This document shows positions 25,938 to 38,077 of a stretch of 64,000 nt of DNA, one piece after another. Within the stretch, counting starts at the first letter, position 1; each line of letters starts with the position of its first letter. A program made the position numbers and the translations under genes. The DNA is from Dimorphilus gyrociliatus (lineage: Eukaryota; Annelida; Polychaeta; Dinophilidae). Location of the stretch: the NCBI GenBank assembly GCA_904063045.1, contig CAJFCJ010000008.1, forward strand, positions 496,001 through 560,000, read 5' to 3'. The notes beneath the pieces were generated by a model that worked only from the letters and a program-made list of their open reading frames with translations, was not told the DNA's origin and did not search any database.

Positions 25938-28900
25938 ATGGAAGCTCCTGCTAGAGGGCGCCAGCAAAGGACCTCCGTATCAGATGGTGTCAGCTGCACG
26001 CGGCAGACACCGACACCGACCAAACTGATTCCGTTTGTTTTTACAAAATCTAACATTTTTCCCTCAGCCGAATCAGCATCTTTAGAGAAGAAAAAAGAGA
26101 AACTCGTTGATTTAGGAATCCAACATATTTGGGACGATCTGAAAGAAAGCGGCGTCGATTGTTCGGATTGCAAAATGGCCGAAACGATGGAAATCGAAAC
26201 GCCTCTTCCTAGAAAGACAGGTAATTGAACATTTTAGTTTTTTTTTAACTTGGCATTTCGAGGAAATTTAATGAAAACACGTATTACTTGTCTAATAAAA
26301 AGTAGAACGTGCGCTTGCCGGCAAAATATTCGATATTATTATTTATATTACACCATGCATCGATTATAGTCTACCTATTATAGATGGTAGTTATAATATG
26401 TTGCGACCTTCAATCCTCTATGGTACCTGAGGGTCTTAAATCGAAATTATTCAAAAAGGATAGACATATCAAGAAGAGTCAATGAGTCTTTTGGGTTTAT
26501 TGTAAAGGTTCTTTGACCATAATCAAGTATGACGTAAGAGTGAAAAGAAAAAATAAGAGCATGTATGTGTGTTCGATTGTTTGTTTGTTGACTATGTGAT
26601 TAACTCCTGATTTCTAAACGTTGAGTTTAAGTAAATAATCATTTGACAGTTTGCCTGATAATGATTCGAGTAGCTTTGATTTTTACGATTTTACAACCCA
26701 TAGTGAATTTTTTTATTAATAGTCTATTTATTCTTTACGTACGAAGTGGATTCTTAGTAACATTGCTAAAGTTTGTAATCAAGACGAATGAATACAAGAT
26801 GTATAGACCTAGCAGGTTAAAAATACCATTATTTTTATAAGCCATATAAAGATCTTTCCACAACTATAAATATACTTTTCGTATGTTATTTAATCGATTT
26901 CTAATATGAATGCTAAAGCACACGATTCTTCAAATGCTGTAGTTGAATTATGTAAATTATCTTTTTTGAAAGCGTGTTAAGAATATTTTTGGCAGGAAAA
27001 TCTCTTAAAAACTTTAGTATATTTTAGTAATACGAACGAGGTCACGTGACACCGATTTGCTAGTTAATTCAATTTTCATATCCTTTACTAACTTTTTAGA
27101 AATATGAGTATCCTATTTAAAAGGGGAGAGAGAGAAAAAACAATAGAGAAATTTTATTAGAACCAAATTTTCATATGTAATTTTCAACTATCAATAAAGA
27201 GTGATTACCGAACGCTATAGGTCTTATTTCGCACATTACTGCGAAATACTTCTATGTCATGATCGACAAGAGCACATGCATTTTTGAGCTTGCAGGTGTG
27301 TCATGTGTCAGTACGTGTGGCATTGATTCTATCTCTAAACTTACGTCATCCAAAGAAGAGATTACTCACAATAAAGAAACAAAGTCGTAACCCCTGCTAC
27401 TAAGTTTTACTCAAATACGTATTAAAATATATATTTGCATCTTTCTTTGATTTCATCTTCTCTCCATAGGATTCTGACTTGCAATAATTAATAGTTATTA
27501 ACGCTAAACTAATCTGCAACTGTCCTCCCATAAGTGACGTCATCAGTGCTTTGTGCATTCGATCAAGTTATAAATATAAACTGTCTTTACAGTGAAACGT
27601 TTTGCAGTAGCGAGTGCATTATGTTTAGTGCGAACTTAGTGTATTTCCGTGGTATAGTATTTATAGAGATGTACACAGTGTCCTTATAGTCCTTTGCCTA
27701 ATCTATCAGCATTCTCATTTATTAGAAAGTTCTAAATAGAGTATTGCAATCATAAAACAATATACCATTGTATTGTAAGCATATGCACGAAATGCTATAT
27801 CCACAATCCAAACTGTCTAATCATGTTAAGACATTTTTTAGAATTACGTAATCTATTGTTTTTAACGTTTCTTCCAAATATTACAACGCCCTGAGGAATT
27901 CTTTTCGCAAATGAATCGCTCAACGGAACGTTATTTTTTTTTAAACTATTATCATACTTTTTCTCTCAGTTATATTTACACAAACTACCGTACTAAAGTT
28001 AGATGTTGCATTCCAACTATCACGTATAATGGAACCTACGTCTCAACCCTTAGTTTGTATACTTTGCACGCGTTCCTTTTTGTTATAAAGATAGGCGAAT
28101 ATATTTTAATGGCCGTGTTTTGTTCGTTTTGTTTAGTTAAATGTTGATGGAATGTAGAACTCGTATAGATAATCGATTATATTTGTTTATACAGTTGACA
28201 CTTAGCGAATGAAAATTATGTAAGGATAAAGATATAACTCTATTAGAGAATTAGAAATGCTTTGATCAAATTTTTTGCATTGCTTTTACTCGAGACTCTA
28301 CCAGTGTAAACAATAGTCATTCGATGCTACTGGCAATTTTGTTTATTTAACTCGAAGAGAACTCAGCGGTTTTTTTTTTCTGCAGAGGAAAGCGAAGCAA
28401 ACTTAGAACGATTAGAAGAACAAAATCACAACGGCGTCTCTGACCCTCCGGAGACTGAGAATTGTGTGCAAAACGGATCGATAGAAAAGAACGGCTTTGA
28501 TGAACAAGAGGCGACTACGATGAGCCACAAAGCTCCAGATTTGATTGGAGCGGATGGATTAGATTTAGATAGTTCGTCGAAATGCCAGGGTGATAGTCCA
28601 GAATTCTCTTCGACGAACTTTGACGAGCAGGAAAATCGTGATTTTACCGAGAAATTGGATAATATAGCTGAAGTAGATGAAACAGGAGACGGTCGTGCTC
28701 TCCCTCCTACGCCACCCCCTAGCGAAGTACCAGTGACGTACACTGAAGAAACCGTTGATAATATTGACGAAGAAAATGGCGTACAAAAACAAACAAACGA
28801 TATTACGAAAGAGGATGAAATTCAAACGGAAATCGTCGAAGAAATCAAAGATAAATTAGAACATGTAGTGCTCCAAGAAACACACCCAGAGTCTAAAAAT

Positions 28901-31900
28901 GAAGCAGAAGAAGTTAAAGGAGAAAATGAAGCGATTGGAGAAGCCGTAGAAAATGATAAAGAAGACGAAAAAATCGTAGAAAAAGATGATGATGAAGAAA
29001 AGAATAAAGAACCGGAAGAGGAAATTAATATAGTCCGCGAAACCTCCTACAATGAAGAGACGGAAATTAAAGGTGAGGTCACAGAGACAACGAAAACTAC
29101 CAAGGAATGCACTATAACTGATAAGAAAAAAGTTGAAGAAGTTGATGATAACACTAAAATTCAGCGAGAGAGAACAGAAACTGTTAAAACAGTCAACGTG
29201 CAAAAGACAATCGAAGGACCTTTACCTGAAGATTTTGTGCCAGAGTACCCCGCTGAGCACTTTTCGAATGAATTTCCTTTCAATGGGTCTTCAGGCGAAA
29301 AAAGTGAAGATGCCAATGAAAAATCCACAGAGGAACCTAAACTTGAAGAGAGCGAACTGAAAGAGGTTCCGGTTGACGTGAAGACAGAAAAGGTCGAAAC
29401 AATTAAGGAAGAGAATCAAGGTGCCGCAGAAGAAACTGGCACCTTAAAAAAGAAAAAACCTAAATCGATTGGCAAAAAAGGTGGAATACTATCTATTTTT
29501 ACGAGAAAATCAAGAAGGAAGAGACGTTCAACTGTCGTTCACAAGGAAACTATGGCCGATTTCGAGTTGCCAAAAACCGATGACGGTGAGCCGGCTGAAG
29601 ACAATAAAGAAGCTGTCATTGAAGTTACAAATGTAAAAAAAACCAAAGAAGAGAAAAAGCTTGAAAAAGAAATGAAGAAATCTGAAGAAAAGAAACAAAA
29701 AGAGGAAGCCAAAAGACTTAAAATGGAAGCAAAAAAGCGAAAAGATGAGAGTAAATTAAAAAAGAACATGTCTGGTTCAAAAGGAACTTGGAAAATACCT
29801 CAAAATGGAACCGAAGCAAAGGATAAGGAAGGTACTGATGAGAAAGATGAAGATGTAGATGTACCAGAAAGTGTAACAGAAACCGCTACATATGTTGAGC
29901 CTAATCAAAATGACAAAACGGACTTGAAAGAAGAGCCACAAAACTTCAATAAACAAGCTAAACGAGAACTTAGCCTCTTAAAGAGATTTTCGACAAAGAA
30001 AAATAAAGAAAAAGACGTATCTGTAGAAAAGAAGCATGCAACATCCTTGGATAATTCGGCGGTTACGGCAACCGGTGTAGAAGAGCCGGAAATACAAACT
30101 CCGACAAAAGAATACATGGTAGTAGTTGCAATTGACTTTGGAACAACATTTTCGGGTTACGCATTCAGCTTTCTTAACGACCCTGATACAATTCATATGA
30201 TGAGACAGGTAATTATAGTAATAGTATAGTCTAAACCATTAAAAAACTCTTTTGTAGCAAGGAGATCCTGGAATCATCAATCAAAAATGTCCAACAGTTC
30301 TTCTCTTAAAACCAGATGGAGAATTTCATTCTTTCGGATTTTCTGCTCGAGATTACTTTCATAACCTTGAGCCTTCCGTTGCCCAAAAATGGCTGTATTT
30401 CGACAAATTCAAAATGGCATTACATCATGAAACGGTAAGTCTTACGAGTCTTGTTACGATAGTTTCCTCGAGACGTAATTCTGTAAGTTGTATTTGTTTA
30501 GAGCTTTGCTCCACCCTGGACAATCTGCTTAGATTACGCACCCTTATCTAATAACTATTCATTACCATATTTGATTTGCATAACACTATGAAGGGTCGGG
30601 ACAACAGTGTTGTCATCCTGAATTTAGCAGCCAGAGTCCCTTTGTTTGTTTATAAATTTCGGATACTCCACGGCTACTTTTATATATCGTATGTACCATG
30701 TTTATGTGCAGATCGTGAGAACTCTGATCTTAATCTAGCATACCTGATTAAGGTCAACGACGACGCGATAAAGTTCTCTAACGAACTAAACCAGACGCGA
30801 CCCGATTTGTGCCATCTGGTATAGCTTAGAAATTATTCGCCCACATCTTACCCAAACTCCCTAAAAAATATCCCACCAAAAAGTAGAATGTGCAGAAAAT
30901 AAATTTTTAGAGGCAAAGTATTTGATTTCACATTTCCCTTTGCAAATTCGTTCCGCTGACAACCTTACGCGTGTCCATGTATTCTCAACCACTCTCCTAT
31001 ATATCATAGTATACCACATGAAAGGGATAATATTTTTATTCTTTGTCTATTTTCTTCGCTTATTTACTTCTACTTTTCTCTCCTTTCATTCTCACTTTCT
31101 CTTTTATTTTCTCTTTTTCTCGCTTTCTTTTCCTTTCCACTCTCTTCATTCTTACAGTTAAGTAAATTGAAAAAAAAAGTTGCTCTGTAAATGGACTTTG
31201 ATTGCTTTGTAATATTTATTTATGGATAAAATGTTTAAGGTTTAAAAGTCAAACGGTGCTTTGTTTCATACGGAAGGGAGGGAAAGATGTCGAATAGGTG
31301 TGGTGAAAAGTGTCCGGTTGTTATATTGTTCTTACTAGCATATTGTTTTGTTGGTATTTCGCAGCAGATGGTTTTTTTTATATTGATGCTTTTGGATCGT
31401 TTAATGTTTGCTAGAAGGAAAATTACCCAATTTTTCTTTTTGGTCTTTATGCTACTTAGTAATTCATACCCGAACTACCAATTTATTATATATAAAACAT
31501 CTGCAAGAGTACTTTACGCCTTGACCTTGACTGCCTTTACAATGATGGTTCGAATCAGAATGATGTTTTTCTAGCGAAGAGAGAGAGAGAGAGCTTGTGT
31601 AATAAGTGCTTTTTTGCGGTCGATTAGCTATTTGAACGCAGACGCCAACATTTATCGATTACACAATAAAAACGGGGTGCGTTTTGGGAATTAATTTGTT
31701 CTGTTTCTGTATATTTTTCTGCTTATTTTTTTTATCATAATTATTAATAATATTGCGTTTGTTTTCGAACAAAGTAATTCTATTCCGATAAAAAGAGACA
31801 GAGATGTTTTTGTCCTCGTCTTGATGACTGGACTTGCTTTTCTTTTTTTTTCAACTCTTGTAGAATTAATGTATTGTATAAAGAGTGTCGTTGTCTAGAC

Positions 31901-34612
31901 TATTTGTTAGCTAATACGATAAGGCCTACACTGAGTTACGAGCTGCGATATGCAATAATAATAGAGATAGATTACAAAAAAGGGAGAAAATAACGACAAA
32001 AGTGACAAAGTGCGTAATGTCACTTACGATGGGTGTAAATTAGGCTGTATCAACTTTCAACTCGTACTAATAAAGCAGAAAATGCGCTGGATATAATAAA
32101 TACGTCCACGGTTTGTTACGTGATATTTACTTGATTCTATCTTTACTCGGTGGGGCATGTTTGTGAATTGTAATGATAGAATACGCTGGCTTATAGAACA
32201 AACATAAAAATCATCTTTTTTTTTACTCTATCTTTTTTTCTTTCCACCTAGAGCCTTAACTCAGAAACTGAACTCAATGCAACAAATGGAAAGAAGATGC
32301 CTGCTATGACAATATTCGCTCATGCCTTGAAATTCTTTAAGGATCACGTTCTTCAAGTTTGTTATATATTATCTATTTCTTTAAATCTAATTACGTAAAT
32401 GACAAACTTCATAGCTTGTGAGCTAACGCCATCTATTTCTTTTTATAGGAACTAACTGAGTCTTCTTTCACTTCTTTCGAAAATTCGGACATTCGATGGG
32501 TAATTACGGTTCCAGCGATATGGAAAGCTGAAGCGAAGCAGTTTATGCGTCAAGCGGCTTACGAGGCTGGAATAGCCTCGGACGAGGAGCCTGAACAATT
32601 ACTAATAGCTCTAGAGCCGGAAGCTGCTTCCATCTACTGCAGGAAATTGAGACTGCATCAATTAATGCCAGAAAAACCGAACAGGTTCTCGTTATCACCA
32701 AGAAGAAAGAATGAATCACTTTCGAAGAGATTAAATGATACAAGCAATGGGGAAGATGATGTACCTGTAATACCCAATTCTGAAGGTCGATATTAATTTT
32801 CTTATTCAATGTATAAATTATTTTTGCTTCTGCTTGTACTCCGAGCCCCAAGATAGATAGATACGCTTGAGTCAACTCATAAATCTCTAGCGCCATCTGA
32901 CGAACTGAAGAAATCAATCAGATGCCTTGATTGCCCTATTTCTATAACATAGTACGAATGAAATCGTCCGGTGGTGCTCCCGAGTTCCTCAGAGAGTATA
33001 TTATCTATGATTAAAAATGTTTACAGAACAGAGCTTGCCATTACTACTGCAGTCAGATAACGTTGGCAGCCTTGTCAATTGCCCAGGTATTCCAAACTAG
33101 AAAACACCAAACAAATACGCTTCCTTTCTCAAACTAACAACAATGATTCTCAAACCTAATACACTATATATTAGTCAACAGATAATTATTTCTTTTTCCT
33201 CTATCATTTTTTGTTCGAGCTTCTATAATGAAAAGACTCAAACTGATTGCTCAATGTAAACTTATAATTTCCTCAGGAACTAGATATATAGTGGTGGACT
33301 GTGGAGGCGGAACTGTCGATATTACCGTCCACGAGATGCAAGGGAAACACCAAAACCTAACGGAACTATACAAGGCAGTCGGAGGTCCACATGGATCAAT
33401 CGGTAGAAATCAGATACAATAATCGAATATTTTAATTAAAAATTTTTCTCAATTAAAGGAGTTGACGAGGAATTTTATCGGTTGCTGGTCGATATTTTCA
33501 GTGAAGAGTTTTTGGAATTATATAAAGTATTGAACTTTCATACCCTCTTTTCTCATTTAGTTATAATATTTTATTCTGTTTACAGACGAAAAGACCAGCA
33601 GGCTTTGTAGATTTGATGATCAGCTTCGAGTCAAGGAAAAGAGCAGCCAGTCCTTGGAAAGAAAACCCTCTTAATGTACCCTTACCATTCTCTTTTATTG
33701 TACTTTATAAGGTGAATTTCATTATCATAAATTCGAACTCGTTTTAAAAGTGATATACCCTTTAAGTCCTTTACACCCGGTTGTGGAAGTGTCGAAACAG
33801 CACTATTACGCTACAGCAATCCGGACGTGACAATAGTAGAAGGAATGTTGAGATTGACCCCCGAGGCTATGAAGAAACTGTTTGCAACTACGCTACAGAA
33901 AATAAGTGACACAGTAGCAATGGTTTTGGAAAATCCAGCTCTACCAGGTACACAAAACAAATAAAACATAGCTAATTGAACTTGCTCTAATGAAATACTA
34001 TTGAATTTAGATATCAAATATATGTTCCTCGTGGGCGGTTTCGCTGAATCGGGACTGCTCCAGCAACACCTAAAGGATCGGTTTACGCCCAAAGTCCGAA
34101 CAATCATACCGCAAGATGTTGGTCTAACTATTCTCAAGGGGGCTGTTTGTTTCGGCATCGATCCATGCGTAGTTGCAGTTCGAGTTTCGCGATTGACTTA
34201 TGGTGTTGGAGTATTGAATAAATGGGTAAATGGCAAACACCCAGAAAGCAAACGAGTTCGCCGCGACGGTGTTGACTGGTGCATAGATGTTTTCGATAGA
34301 TTTGTCGCTTGCGGTCAATCGGTAGCTTTGGGAGATAGTGTTTTGCGTTCATATACACCCGCAAGCCATGGACAAGCCGAGTGCTTGCTAAATCTCTATT
34401 GTTCGGAAGACGCAAACGCAGATTTTATTACAAACGACGGAGTCCGACATTGCGGTACTCTTCGCCTCTTCCTAGAAGGTGAAAACGAGTCGGATAAGCC
34501 AAGGGAAATACAAGCTAGAATGATCTTTGGCGATACCGAGATCAAGGCAAACGTCATCGACTTGACTTCCGGAAGGTGCGTTAAAGCTAATATAGACTTT
34601 TTGAACAAATGA
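25938..34612 (+). CDS. HSPA12A: HSPA12-type atypical Hsp70 with a 670-residue charged N-terminal extension
   Basis: Eleven exons (25938-26220, 28386-30208, 30258-30434, 32252-32356, 32449-32785, 33027-33086, 33277-33402, 33459-33526, 33586-33711, 33767-33947, 34011-34612) give 1295 residues with correct phase throughout. Residues about 672-1295 form the divergent actin-type ATPase of the HSPA12 family: [16 protein letters not shown] (phosphate 1), [45 protein letters not shown] (phosphate 2), FLVGGFAES (adenosine), then [16 protein letters not shown] and FGDTEIKA. As in this family, no Hsp70 peptide-binding domain follows. Human HSPA12A/B have only about 55 residues before the ATPase. Here about 670 precede it, dominated by Glu, Lys and Asp, with a basic patch [18 protein letters not shown]. 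Most of the extension is encoded in one exon with the first ATPase motif, so it is not a joining error. A or B type cannot be decided. Confidence 0.93.
26221..28385 (+). other. HSPA12-like intron 1 (2.2 kb) with clustered CRE-like sites
   Basis: Largest intron in the window. It contains CRE or half-CRE sites TGACGTAA (26530), TTACGTCA (27341) and TGACGTCA (27535), a palindrome GTCACGTGAC (27041) and a TATAAATA at 27569. I see no protein-coding exon in it. Confidence 0.7.
27535..27576 (+). promoter_or_regulatory. Candidate internal promoter: full CRE followed by a TATA box
   Basis: A perfect CRE TGACGTCA (27535-27542) is followed 26 bp later by TATAAATA (27569-27576). Transcription would be expected to start near 27600 on the plus strand. 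A transcript starting there could splice into exon 2 at 28386 and give a shorter HSPA12-like protein. This is inferred from motif order only. Confidence 0.4.
31040..31155 (+). repeat. Pyrimidine-rich (T/C) tract
   Basis: A stretch of about 115 bp almost entirely T and C on the plus strand, with mirror-like CTTTTCTC units, inside HSPA12-like intron 3. Confidence 0.7.
31578..31593 (+). repeat. (AG)8 microsatellite
   Basis: Sixteen bases of perfect AG dinucleotide repeat inside HSPA12-like intron 3. Confidence 0.9.
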
Positions 34613-35414
34613 ATGTATATGTAGTAGCCTATTATTATCTGTTTGGTCAAATTTTTTGATCCACTACTGCATTTAAAAATCTACTGCATTAACTTTTTGT
34701 TTGATAAAGATTTTTTTCAAGTAAGATTTCAACCATTTTTGCAATAACCTTGTATTTATTTTCTACTAATACCATTCATTTTTAAATTAACGAGTTGTCG
34801 AATAAATTAGAAGTATTTGATAAAAGAAAATAAGACTTTTAGAAAGAGAATAAGTAATATAGGATAGAAAAAATTATAAACAAAAAACAAAAACAACCTT
34901 TTCTAAGAATTTTAAAACACGATTAAAACTGTTTGATCAAACAGAAAATGAAATTTTTTCTATTGCTACTATCAACTTGTAAACGCTTCAAATCTTTATA
35001 CGTGTTGAATATTAATATTATTTTTGGCTTCTTTACAGTTTGTAATATCCTAAGTCTTAAATTTTTGCAGTTTGTTATTTTCTTTTACTGCGTATACAGT
35101 ATTGACCATTTTTTTTCTTATTAATGTATCATTATCTCCTTGTCTTGTAAACTATTTAAAGTATCAGTATGGAAAACTCGCGAAAATAGTTAGAATAAAA
35201 TTACTTAAAAGAAAGAAAATTGAATATTCAACTAGAAAAAGGCATGACATTTTCTATACAATTGTATTTGAAATGAATGATAATGAACTAGACAAATAGG
35301 AAGAAAAAGAGAAAGCCTGATGATTCTTTATTGTTTTATTCAGATTTTTTTCCTTCATAATATAACGATTCAGCGGATATATTTATTATTTACGTAGTTT
35401 TCTCTTTATGTGTA

Positions 35415-35428
35415 TCTCTCTCTCTCTC
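35415..35428 (+). repeat. (TC)7 microsatellite
   Basis: Perfect TC dinucleotide run followed by further T/C-rich sequence to about 35453. Confidence 0.85.
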
Positions 35429-35910
35429 TGTCTTTCTCTATCCTCCTCTATAAACATGTTTCTATACATTAAATTTCTTGGCACGAGACATCTATGACGA
35501 ACGTAAGCAAATTGATGTCAAAAGCAGTAAAGCTCTTTAGAGGTTGAATGAACGAATATTTCCTTTCCTTATCTTCTTCGCTACTTCTCCTTTCTCTATT
35601 CCCTATTAGTTATTCTTTTTTTATTACAATTTAATAACAGAAAGTAAAAAACTAATTCTAATTTAAAGACTTTTCTTTAGATTTCTATATATTCTCTATA
35701 GATTTTTTTTCACTCTAGTTTGTCATTTGATGCTTAATTACGTGAACATTTTGAAACATAAACCACATTTTGACTTTAACAGTAACGTTCTTATTATAAA
35801 GGGAATAAAAATTGGCTAAGTGGCTATATCTTTTGTTACTGATAACTGATCTTTAAAAAAGACTTTCATAGAAAAATTACAAAATTACCTACAGTTTCAT
35901 TCTTTGACTA

Positions 35911-35990
35911 CTCTTTTATTTCGGTCTTTTCTCTTTCATCTCTTCTCTTTCTTCTCCCTTTTCCCCCCTCTCTCGTCTTCTCTTCCTACA
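35911..35990 (+). repeat. Pyrimidine-rich (T/C) tract
   Basis: About 80 bp that is nearly all T and C on the plus strand and ends in TTCCTACAG, which resembles a strong 3' splice site. No downstream coding exon was found. Confidence 0.65.
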
Positions 35991-37949
35991 GGTTGTCCTC
36001 TTTTCAATAAAAAAATATGAATACAGCACAAACCGATCAATATTTATCCATTATAGAATTTGTACTATTACAATTATAGGTCTTTTTTTCATAGGGGTAT
36101 TACCTCTTAATAGTTTTTAATAGCCAATCAATCCATTGTCGATTGTTGACACGAATACAAGCGTGTTTGTTCGTTAACAGCAATAAAGCGAATGATGCGA
36201 GAGATAATGCTTTCTCTCTCTCCTTCCTTTTTTTTCTACACTTTTAATCTCCTTCGGCTAGATGGCGCATTGTGTAAATATCTTAAGAGACTAAGCATCT
36301 ACTTCTGAAACGGCCATAAATCTTATAACAGATTGCTGATGAACTCGAAATCAACGTGTTGTTTCGAATCTTTGACTATACCCAGAATCTACCGGAAACA
36401 TGTTTTCTGTACGTTTCCGGCTCCACCAAGCCGTTAAGTACCTCTTCAAGGTCTTCGATCCGATTGGACAACTGCAGATGCGAAAAATTTCAGTCTCCTT
36501 CTAATTACGTCTGAAGGATCTAAATGGAAAGCAGGCAGGGATCCGTCAACTACTAAACCTTATCGACCGTCTACGTGAGGGGGTTTAGAAAGTTTTGTTA
36601 GCGCCAACCGGCAAAGAACTATTTTCAATGTGTTAACGGTTTATTGATAGCGAATTGTATTTATTAGGCTACAGGGATAGGATAGTAGGACTGTTCAGAG
36701 GAAATGATAAATCCGATATTCCATTCTCTCTAAGCTTGAGGGAAATAGAGAGAAACCCAATAGAATTTTAAAAGCACGTCTAATAATACTATCACATTCT
36801 TGCCATGTTAACACCTGTTGCTGTAGTCGTTCAAATTCCTTCTATACTATTTTTCTTCGTCGTCATTCATTTTTAACCTTCTACTGTCAATTTGTCCAGA
36901 GTTTTCGTAAAAGTTCAAAAATGATCTCTTTCAAAAATGACTAGTTCCAAGGCAAGGAATATTTTTGTTTAAGCTAATTCTTCGGCCTAAATGAACCTTT
37001 ATGGCTTCTTCCACATGCTGTTCTCACGCCAAACACACCCGATTAACAAACTTGGTATCTAATTTAGCGGAAAGAATATCAGGCCTATTGTTGCGGAATT
37101 TTTTTTTTAAACTATTCTCTTTTGAGTAAAAATCTAGCTTTGGTTAGATTTACTGAGCAGCATGTCTAGACAATGAGTACATAACTTAGATGTTCTTTGT
37201 ACTCCTATAATCAAAAAAGAAGAGACAACAGGTGTCGTTTGAGCATTTTTTTCCCTTTCCTCGGTCTCATTGTCCTTCGAAAATTATAGGAAAGGCTAAT
37301 TCAGAGGCCGACAGATGTCTCTACCGAAATTGCGTCCCAAAAGAGGAGAATGGTTGCATCTCACATACGCATAGGCTTAAAGCCTTGGTCTATTAGCCGT
37401 GCAATTCGCTTTTGAAATAAGGCCGTATTAAGGAACAAATGGGCATAAATTTTACATATTCATATTCATCGTTGAGAATATATGTTCATATAGGTGTGTT
37501 CCAACACATGTATATATAAAAGTGTGCAAATATAAAGCAGAGAAAAACCGAACGAATCGATCGATATACGAGGAAAGACGCCGCACTCCACAGCGCGTTA
37601 GGCAGAGCACGAATAAAGGGCGGTGCGCGTATACTATCAACATTCTCCCCTTTTTTTCTTACGAAGCTGAAAACTGTTATAAAAATTTGTCGACAACTAT
37701 ACTCCGACTTTCATATGAACCATGCTTCAAAGCGCCCGCTTGTAGACAGAGAGTATTTCCGCTACTTTTCCAGTTTTTAAGCGTATAATTGTCACGTGAT
37801 TTGAATGCTTATCTATGGGCGTTACTTTTCCCTTCATAAGGGTCACGAAGGGTCGGTTCGTGTAATTTGCATACGAATTCGAACATTCGGTGCGGACGCT
37901 GGGCAGCTGCGCGCTCCTTTATCAATCCCATAATGCTATGCGAGAACCG

Positions 37950-37970
37950 TTTGCACATGCGCAGTTGTTA
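37950..37970 (+). promoter_or_regulatory. NRF1-like site in the SAMD1-like promoter
   Basis: TGCACATGCGCA at 37952-37963 differs from the palindromic NRF1 consensus (YGCGCAYGCGCR) at one position. It lies about 115 bp upstream of the start codon in a CpG-containing block. Confidence 0.45.
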
Positions 37971-38077
37971 GTCTGATCCGTGCTGTACGGTAACTATGGC
38001 GCTTAACTCCGTTCAGATCGCCGGGAACCAGCTCAATTTTACCGCGACTGCTTCTTATTACATATTCGGCCGCTGGA

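Larger units (their letters stand above)
30435..32251 (+). other. HSPA12-like intron 3 (1.8 kb), simple-sequence tracts
   Basis: This intron holds a long pyrimidine-rich tract (about 31040-31155) and an (AG)8 run at 31578-31593. Several reading frames of 79 to 95 codons occur, but none looks like a known protein or has supporting splice sites. Confidence 0.7.
34613..38077. other. Longest gene-poor stretch (3.5 kb)
   Basis: It lies between the HSPA12-like stop and the SAMD1-like start, two plus-strand genes. It holds a (TC)7 run at 35415-35428, a pyrimidine tract at about 35911-35990, and a more GC- and CpG-rich last 250 bp that looks like a promoter. No protein, tRNA or known RNA was recognised. 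A long 3' UTR of the HSPA12-like gene or non-coding 5' exons of the next gene are possible. Confidence 0.6.

Noticed and set aside
27911-28147. 78-codon frame in HSPA12-like intron 1
   Set aside because: Composition is that of AT-rich intron, no family resemblance and no splice partner in frame.
28856-29203. Antisense 115-codon hydrophobic frame opposite the HSPA12-like extension
   Set aside because: It is the complement of a Glu/Lys-rich coding exon, which always yields Phe/Leu/Ser-rich antisense frames.
31287-31574. Hydrophobic 95-codon frame in HSPA12-like intron 3
   Set aside because: T-rich sequence makes Phe/Leu-rich frames by chance; no start context or homologue visible.
35975-36010. 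Possible exon after a strong polypyrimidine tract and CTACAG
   Set aside because: Sequence after the AG (GTTGTCCTC...) has no open frame that joins any neighbouring gene.
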